Source: Sipunculus nudus
Taxonomy: Eukaryota; Annelida; Sipuncula; Golfingiida; Sipunculidae
Length of the DNA: 64,000 bases
NCBI GenBank assembly: GCA_026874595.1
Contig: CM049309.1
Coordinates: forward strand, 42,113,079-42,177,078
Direction of reading: 5' to 3'
Shown piece after piece: positions 61,601-64,000 of this stretch. How positions within the stretch are numbered: position 1 is the stretch's first letter; the number at the start of each line of letters is the position of its first letter. The position numbers and the translations under genes are program-made. The notes beneath the pieces are model-generated. The model was not told where the DNA came from, made no database searches, and saw only the letters and a list, made by a program, of their open reading frames with translations.

Positions 61601-63050
61601 AGCAAACTCAGCAGTACAGTCCATAGTGCACCCATATAAAATGCTTTCAGAAAGAGCATGGCAAAACCTCAAGGACTCGCATAGGCCTCGACCCAGTCTT
61701 TGAACACTCTGACTCTGAAGGTGTGGACTATATTACATCAATAATTTTAATACTATTCCACTGCAGCAAAAAGGGGGGGGGGGGGGTTGGGGAATTAGAA
61801 GTTAGTTCCTGAGTGTCCAAATCTCCAAACTTAAGGTCATCAACTGTTTTTAAACAAGAATTGGTCAGGATCTGTATTCAGAGAATTCTGACAATGTTAA
61901 GGCACAAAACATCCATATTCTGATTTTTGTTGTTGTAAAAATCTGCAGTGAATTTCAGTGTTTCAATATGCAAAATAAATTTGTGAACCAATCCTATGAA
62001 AATATGTGTATAGTAGAAGCTGTTCAAAAGACCACCTATCTTATAAGACCACCTGTCTATTAAGACCACTCTTTGGTGAACCAAAAGCATACACAAATGT
62101 TATAACTGACCTGTCTTATAAGACAACCTGTGAATAATGACCACTTTTGTCCAGTACCATGGTGATAACACGTTTCACTGTAAAACAAACCATTCTTTGG
62201 TCCACCAACCTGTGTCCACCTGTTTGACAGATTTTTTTTTTAAATATTACATTTTTGAATATTTTCCTAGAAAGCTGCATATGGAAGTGGTAACCTAACA
62301 TGACTAATCAAGAATTTTACAATAATTCTCCAGTTTATGCTTCATAACCTTTGGGAATCCAAATGATCAGACAGATCAGATGTGTCCTTGCATGAGTAGC
62401 CATCTTCATTTTGGCTGGTCAAATTTTTTAGAATGTTTATATGATATTATCCAATCAACTGTCATCTGAGGCTGTTTTTGCATGTGAATGAATAATTGAA
62501 TGCCTTAAGTGAGGCTGATTAGTGGTAAAATGTAGACTGTTTCTCACATTTTTAAATAATTCTGTTTCTCCTTAATATTGTGCAAGAAAGCTGTTTATAA
62601 AAAAAATTCCCTTGTGGAATATTAAGTCCATTCCTCTTCTACCATATTTTTCCTTTTTTTTCCCGTTGAAATACAACTAATAAAATTTCTCCTAGCAAAA
62701 AATGGGTGGTCATTCGTGAAAATTTTCCTAGCAAAAATTAGGTGGTCATGAGGTGATGAAACAAGACTACAATACCCAAGAATCTGTCACTTAATACAAG
62801 CAAACAAACAATTGTTCAGAGTTGAAGGTAAAGTATATAACAAACTAGTGATATGTGTTGTCCCCTGTGGCACTGTCTACTCACCTGAATGCCTCCAACC
62901 CTGAATACTGGCCCTGCATGTCCGGATTAGGATCAGACAGGAAGTCGTTCAGCATGAGACGTGCCAGTGATTTCTGAACCAGCTTACAGTACGGGGAATG
63001 GAAGACGAAGGCATCAGCACTAGCCAGGGTGAACCTCGTGTAATCACCAC
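37550..63050 (-). CDS. HMGCS1: Hydroxymethylglutaryl-CoA synthase, last five coding exons (partial)
   Basis: Condenses acetyl-CoA with acetoacetyl-CoA to HMG-CoA, feeding the mevalonate pathway; the single animal enzyme outside vertebrates is normally cytosolic. Exons on the minus strand are 63050-62885, 45750-45580, 44965-44733, 40151-39988 and 37606-37550. Phases join exactly to 262 residues and a TGA. Motifs in order: [20 protein letters not shown] (holding the active-site His, His264 in vertebrate numbering), [94 protein letters not shown]. The catalytic Glu and Cys lie on upstream exons outside the window. The C-terminal tail is short, ending VQQN. The introns total about 24 kb and are full of repeats. 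Confidence 0.95.
37607..39987 (-). other. HMG-CoA synthase last intron
   Basis: 2.4 kb. Just over half is the tandem-core element at 38520-39698; the rest is AT-rich with no other recognisable feature. Confidence 0.7.
38520..39698 (+). mobile_element. Tandem-core element (pearl/Helentron-associated-like), complete copy
   Basis: Starts AACTAGAATACGGGTAG. The 5' subterminal TGTATCCGCC (38553-38562) is the exact inverse of GGCGGATACA (39684-39693) near the 3' end. The 3' end forms a hairpin, ATCCGC-AAAAC / GTTTTG-GCGGAT, followed by AATTATCA. Between lies an array of about 278-bp units, each with two GTGGCGCCAC-type palindromes spaced alternately about 128 and 150 bp. No protein is encoded. Architecture is seen; the assignment to the pearl/HINE class is inferred. 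Confidence 0.72.
39988..40151 (-). CDS. HMGCS1: HMG-CoA synthase exon with GTWYL motif
   Basis: 164 bp, phase 1 in and 0 out. Reads [20 protein letters not shown], then [14 protein letters not shown] and ends [10 protein letters not shown] before GTAATT. Its 3' splice site forms the end of a minisatellite that repeats the same splice-site sequence upstream. Confidence 0.94.
40152..40432 (-). repeat. Minisatellite made of the exon's own 3' splice site
   Basis: Diverged units of about 30-45 bp. On the minus strand each reads roughly TTACTTTTTATTACAGCC, and the last unit is the real acceptor of the exon ending at 40151 (TTTTTATTACAG|CCCC). At least five upstream units keep ACAGCC or ACAGTCC after a T-rich tract. 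The plus strand shows the same as repeated GGCTGTAATAAAA...GTAAG. Confidence 0.75.
41410..41679 (+). CDS. Possible small nested gene, 89 codons, unknown function
   Basis: I do not recognise this protein. It starts [20 protein letters not shown], has an acidic stretch [14 protein letters not shown], and near the C-terminus a hydrophobic segment [15 protein letters not shown] (about residues 63-77) followed by [13 protein letters not shown]. The hydrophobic part is long enough for a short membrane or buried helix. The ATG has A at -3. AATAAA occurs at about 41756, some 75 nt past the stop. The sequence is less AT-rich than the surrounding intron and has CCAAT-type motifs (ATTGGTTA near 41093) upstream. 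It lies antisense within an HMG-CoA synthase intron. It could be a single-exon gene, a retrocopy or a chance frame. Confidence 0.35.
   Translation: MSEDKIRYLNERPSHTADHKVPVSVTKLHRDDDSESPSDENMESVQPGVPESVSYRLWQCGQLAMLLAAAAVCAICREGNLSLVEECTY
41756..41761 (+). terminator. Candidate polyadenylation signal of the nested frame
   Basis: AATAAA in CGCAATAAATG, about 75 nt after the TGA at 41679. It fits a short single-exon transcript but may be chance in AT-rich DNA. Confidence 0.3.
42622..44530 (+). mobile_element. Hairpin-ended element, family 2, copy 1
   Basis: The 5' side carries GACCTATGGGTCACTGTGCTC then AGCTGATG, with GCTCAGCTGA at 42646-42655. The 3' side has GGAC tandem repeats (GACGGACGGACGGAC) and the hairpin TAGCTCAGATGACT-TAT-AGTCAGCTGAGCTA (44497-44527, one mismatch), then AAAAAT. 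The 5' repeat is the inverse of the 3' arm. The boundaries are from the two ends only; the interior may be composite. Confidence 0.55.
44733..44965 (-). CDS. HMGCS1: HMG-CoA synthase exon with FSYGSGLA motif
   Basis: 233 bp, phase 2 in and 1 out. Reads [20 protein letters not shown], then [20 protein letters not shown] and [15 protein letters not shown]. The substrate-binding loop FSYGSG and the [11 protein letters not shown] block are intact. Confidence 0.96.
45580..45750 (-). CDS. HMGCS1: HMG-CoA synthase exon with GNMYT motif
   Basis: 171 bp, phase 2 both ends. Reads [20 protein letters not shown], then [20 protein letters not shown] and CSFLA. It joins EAFR from the exon 17 kb upstream without a gap in the protein alignment to the family. 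Confidence 0.96.
46185..46345 (-). repeat. Dispersed repeat fragment, copy 2
   Basis: Reverse complement matches 26246-26415, for example GAGATGGACCATAAAGTGTA and AAGTTATAAGGAAATGACCC on the plus strand here. Homology stops on both sides. Confidence 0.7.
49081..49277 (-). mobile_element. MITE-like element, copy 3 (diverged)
   Basis: Starts GAGGCAAATCCAGGGG and ends AAAGCCTGGATCCGCCTTTG, same orientation as copy 2. The internal CCCCCTTTTTCATCTGCGGC and TTAGTCCTCCTTGGTTGGAC show more changes than the other copies, and its C runs are expanded. Confidence 0.72.
52170..52588 (-). mobile_element. tRNA-derived SINE, copy D
   Basis: Minus-oriented full-length copy: poly-T at 52170-52178 is the A tail; the tRNA-like head lies at the right end (plus-strand GCTCTACCCCTGAGCAACAG, then AAGCTGG). 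The body matches copies A and B (TTAAGTCTGCAGAGCGCTCA). GTTTCA on both sides is a weak candidate target duplication. Confidence 0.8.
53300..53745 (+). repeat. Tandem repeat, unit about 150 bp, three diverged copies
   Basis: Each unit has (A)CTTCTGACCTCATTA or a variant, then an ATG-like AT segment, 'GAGTTTCATGAA(A/T)ATCCATCAG' and 'TTTGGTAAGT(C/T)(A/G)TCA'. Landmarks TGACCTC recur at about 53350, 53503 and 53638. Confidence 0.6.
54786..56960 (+). repeat. Tandem array of about 280-bp units with a family-1 5' end
   Basis: Starts AACTAGAACATGGGTAG, then TGTATCCGCC, as in the element at 38520. About six units follow: GTGGCGCCACCTGTCATAAA (or variants) recurs near 55163, 55441, 55730, 56010, 56293 and 56572, with a second palindrome GGCGCCACCATTTTTTGTGT midway in each. 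The family-1 3' hairpin is absent; sequence joining to family 2 follows after about 56960. Confidence 0.8.
57190..58180 (+). repeat. Tandem array, three units of about 340 bp
   Basis: Units start near 57222, 57551 and 57892 at G(T/C)GGCGCCACCAGTCTGCA-like sequence. Each contains GGGGGGTACTTTGGGGCCCC, then ATAGCTC(A/G)AAGGATA and a segment AGAGACCTAATTTCTGG. Confidence 0.8.
59517..61128 (+). mobile_element. Hairpin-ended element carrying TGACCTTGACCTTTGACCT clusters (family 3)
   Basis: Starts AACTAGACATTTC followed by a GGCACC-GCA-GGTGCC hairpin. The 5' subterminal GTATCTCCAGACATAG (59550-59565) is the inverse of CTTTGTCTGGGGATAC near the end. The 3' hairpin GTATCCC / GGGGATAC (61096-61120) is followed by AATTATTATC. 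The core is a set of about 150-bp units with 'AAGTTTGAAATC(T/A)ATACATCAA' and receptor-type half-site clusters. No protein is encoded. Confidence 0.7.
59688..60465 (-). promoter_or_regulatory. Array of AGGTCA half-site clusters (DR1 plus ERR-type)
   Basis: On the minus strand AGGTCAAAGGTCAAGGTCA is exact at 59706-59688, 60173-60155 and 60465-60447, and near-exact at 59852-59834, 60030-60012 and 60320-60301. Each holds AGGTCA-A-AGGTCA (a direct repeat with one-base spacing, as bound by HNF4/RXR-type receptors) plus TCAAGGTCA (the extended half-site of ERR/SF-1-type receptors). That they bind receptors here is untested. Confidence 0.5.
62010..62240 (+). repeat. GACCACCTGTCTATTAAGACCAC-type repeat
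   Basis: Two related blocks, AGACCACCTATCTTATAAGA with CCACCTGTCTATTAAGACCA near 62030, and CCTGTCTTATAAGACAACCT near 62110. A further short repeat, TTTTCCTAGCAAAAA followed by GGTGGTCAT, occurs twice at about 62690-62757 and may be the other end of the same element. Confidence 0.5.
62885..63050 (-). CDS. HMGCS1: HMG-CoA synthase exon with active-site histidine
   Basis: 166 bp, phase 1 in and 2 out. Reads [20 protein letters not shown], then [20 protein letters not shown] and [17 protein letters not shown] is the most conserved motif of the second half of the enzyme. The preceding intron fills the window to its right edge. Confidence 0.96.
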
Positions 63051-63053
63051 CTG

Positions 63054-64000
63054 AAAATAAAAAAGAGAAATATTCTAAATTCTCATATTTATTTTTAAAT
63101 GATGATCTTAATGAAAACATTTTTTTATTCAGAAATTGTATGAATCAGTATTCCTTTCACTCAATTTTCAATTTTGATCATAGTACAAGATTTGACCTCA
63201 AAGTTTAAAATATCATAAACTTAAATATATAATCCTGATGAATACTGAATATTCATTTAGAATTTATTTAATTTGTAAACTACAGAGGTAAGTGAAATTT
63301 GCATAAACAACACAAATCCACCAGAACTTTGGATGATCAGGGTGAATGTTCCCCATTTTTCTGTAATAGTATTAAAGTTACTTCGCTTCTGAATGGTTTC
63401 AAATTACAAAACACTATTTTTTGTGATATTGCTGCTGAATACTTAACAGTGCATTAAAGGTTTTCACCTTAATGATCAGGATCTCAGTAACAAACGATCA
63501 AGGTCAGTGACCACAATGAATCATTGTGTTAAGTCATCGAGTTTGATGGTTCATGTGGCTCTGATTACTGTAAAACTGACATTGTAACAAAAACACCCTA
63601 AGGCCAGTCACATCATTAATCACACCTCTACAATATAATTAAAGGTAGGTTTCCATGTGGGTGTATATGCGTACCTGCGAATATGTGTGAAAAAATAGGT
63701 GTTGTATGAACTGCCAGACTATTATATTTGTACAGTGGACTATGTAGGCCTTCCCCATAAAGATGCTGAAGTGACATCATTTTACCCAAAATCCCTGAGT
63801 CCCTATACTTGAAAATGCTCCTGTGGCAATTTCATGTATATACGCACATACACTGACAGACAAATGGAAACATCCCAGTTACAAAATGATATGAGTGATT
63901 TTTTACCCATATACGCAATTACACATATATGCACATATGGAAACACCCCTTAACAATTATGTATATACACTGCAGAACCATTTTAATTTCATTGCACAGG
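63054..64000 (-). other. HMG-CoA synthase intron continuing off the right edge
   Basis: No exon found in this last 0.95 kb. The next upstream exon, which should end one base into a glycine codon, lies outside the window. Confidence 0.7.

Larger units (their letters stand above)
45751..62884 (-). other. HMG-CoA synthase 17-kb intron
   Basis: Holds, left to right: a dispersed repeat (46185), MITE copy 3 (49081), SINE copy D (52170), a 150-bp tandem repeat (53300-53745), a composite hairpin element (54601-58232), a TGACCTTTGACC element (59517-61128) and a GACCACC repeat (62010-62240). The stretches 46.4-49.0 and 49.3-52.1 kb show nothing recognisable. No coding exon is needed, since the protein joins across it without loss. 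Confidence 0.7.

Overview
The window is animal nuclear DNA: AT-rich, with intron-split genes on the minus strand and dense in non-autonomous mobile elements. The gene content, the SINEs, and the repeats built of tandem cores between subterminal inverted repeats suggest a lophotrochozoan, most likely a mollusc and perhaps a bivalve. The species cannot be named from sequence alone.

Two protein genes can be read with confidence, both incomplete at a window edge. (1) Positions 1-17406, minus strand: the first 20 coding exons of a large lipid transfer protein of the apolipophorin / apolipoprotein B type. It starts with a signal peptide near 17.4 kb and runs off the left edge inside a very long exon; about 1,923 residues are visible and every exon junction keeps phase. 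A TATA box lies about 100 bp upstream of the ATG. (2) Positions 37550-63050, minus strand: the last five coding exons of hydroxymethylglutaryl-CoA synthase (HMGCS1-like), with its 5' part beyond the right edge. The visible 262 residues include the [10 protein letters not shown] motif carrying the catalytic His. One intron is about 17 kb. The genes point the same way (HMG-CoA synthase upstream) and are separated by about 20 kb. One makes a precursor for isoprenoids and sterols and the other exports lipid, but no functional link is claimed.

Layout: 1-17.5 kb lipoprotein gene (compact introns, two larger ones at the 5' end); 17.5-37.5 kb intergenic, with SINEs, a 110-bp palindrome, hairpin elements and a MITE; 37.5-63.05 kb HMG-CoA synthase, its introns packed with large tandem-core elements; 63.05-64 kb more intron. 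A possible small nested gene on the plus strand (89 codons with a downstream AATAAA) sits in an HMG-CoA synthase intron at 41.4 kb.

The most interesting material is in the repeats. Several unrelated element families share one architecture: a 5' end usually reading AACTAGA, a 5' subterminal repeat that is the inverse of a 3' hairpin, and a core of tandem units. This resembles 'pearl' and Helentron-associated elements. One carries six near-regular copies of a triple AGGTCA nuclear-receptor half-site cluster. A minisatellite next to one HMG-CoA synthase exon has multiplied that exon's 3' splice site, and a MITE ends about 10 bp from a splice donor of the lipoprotein gene.
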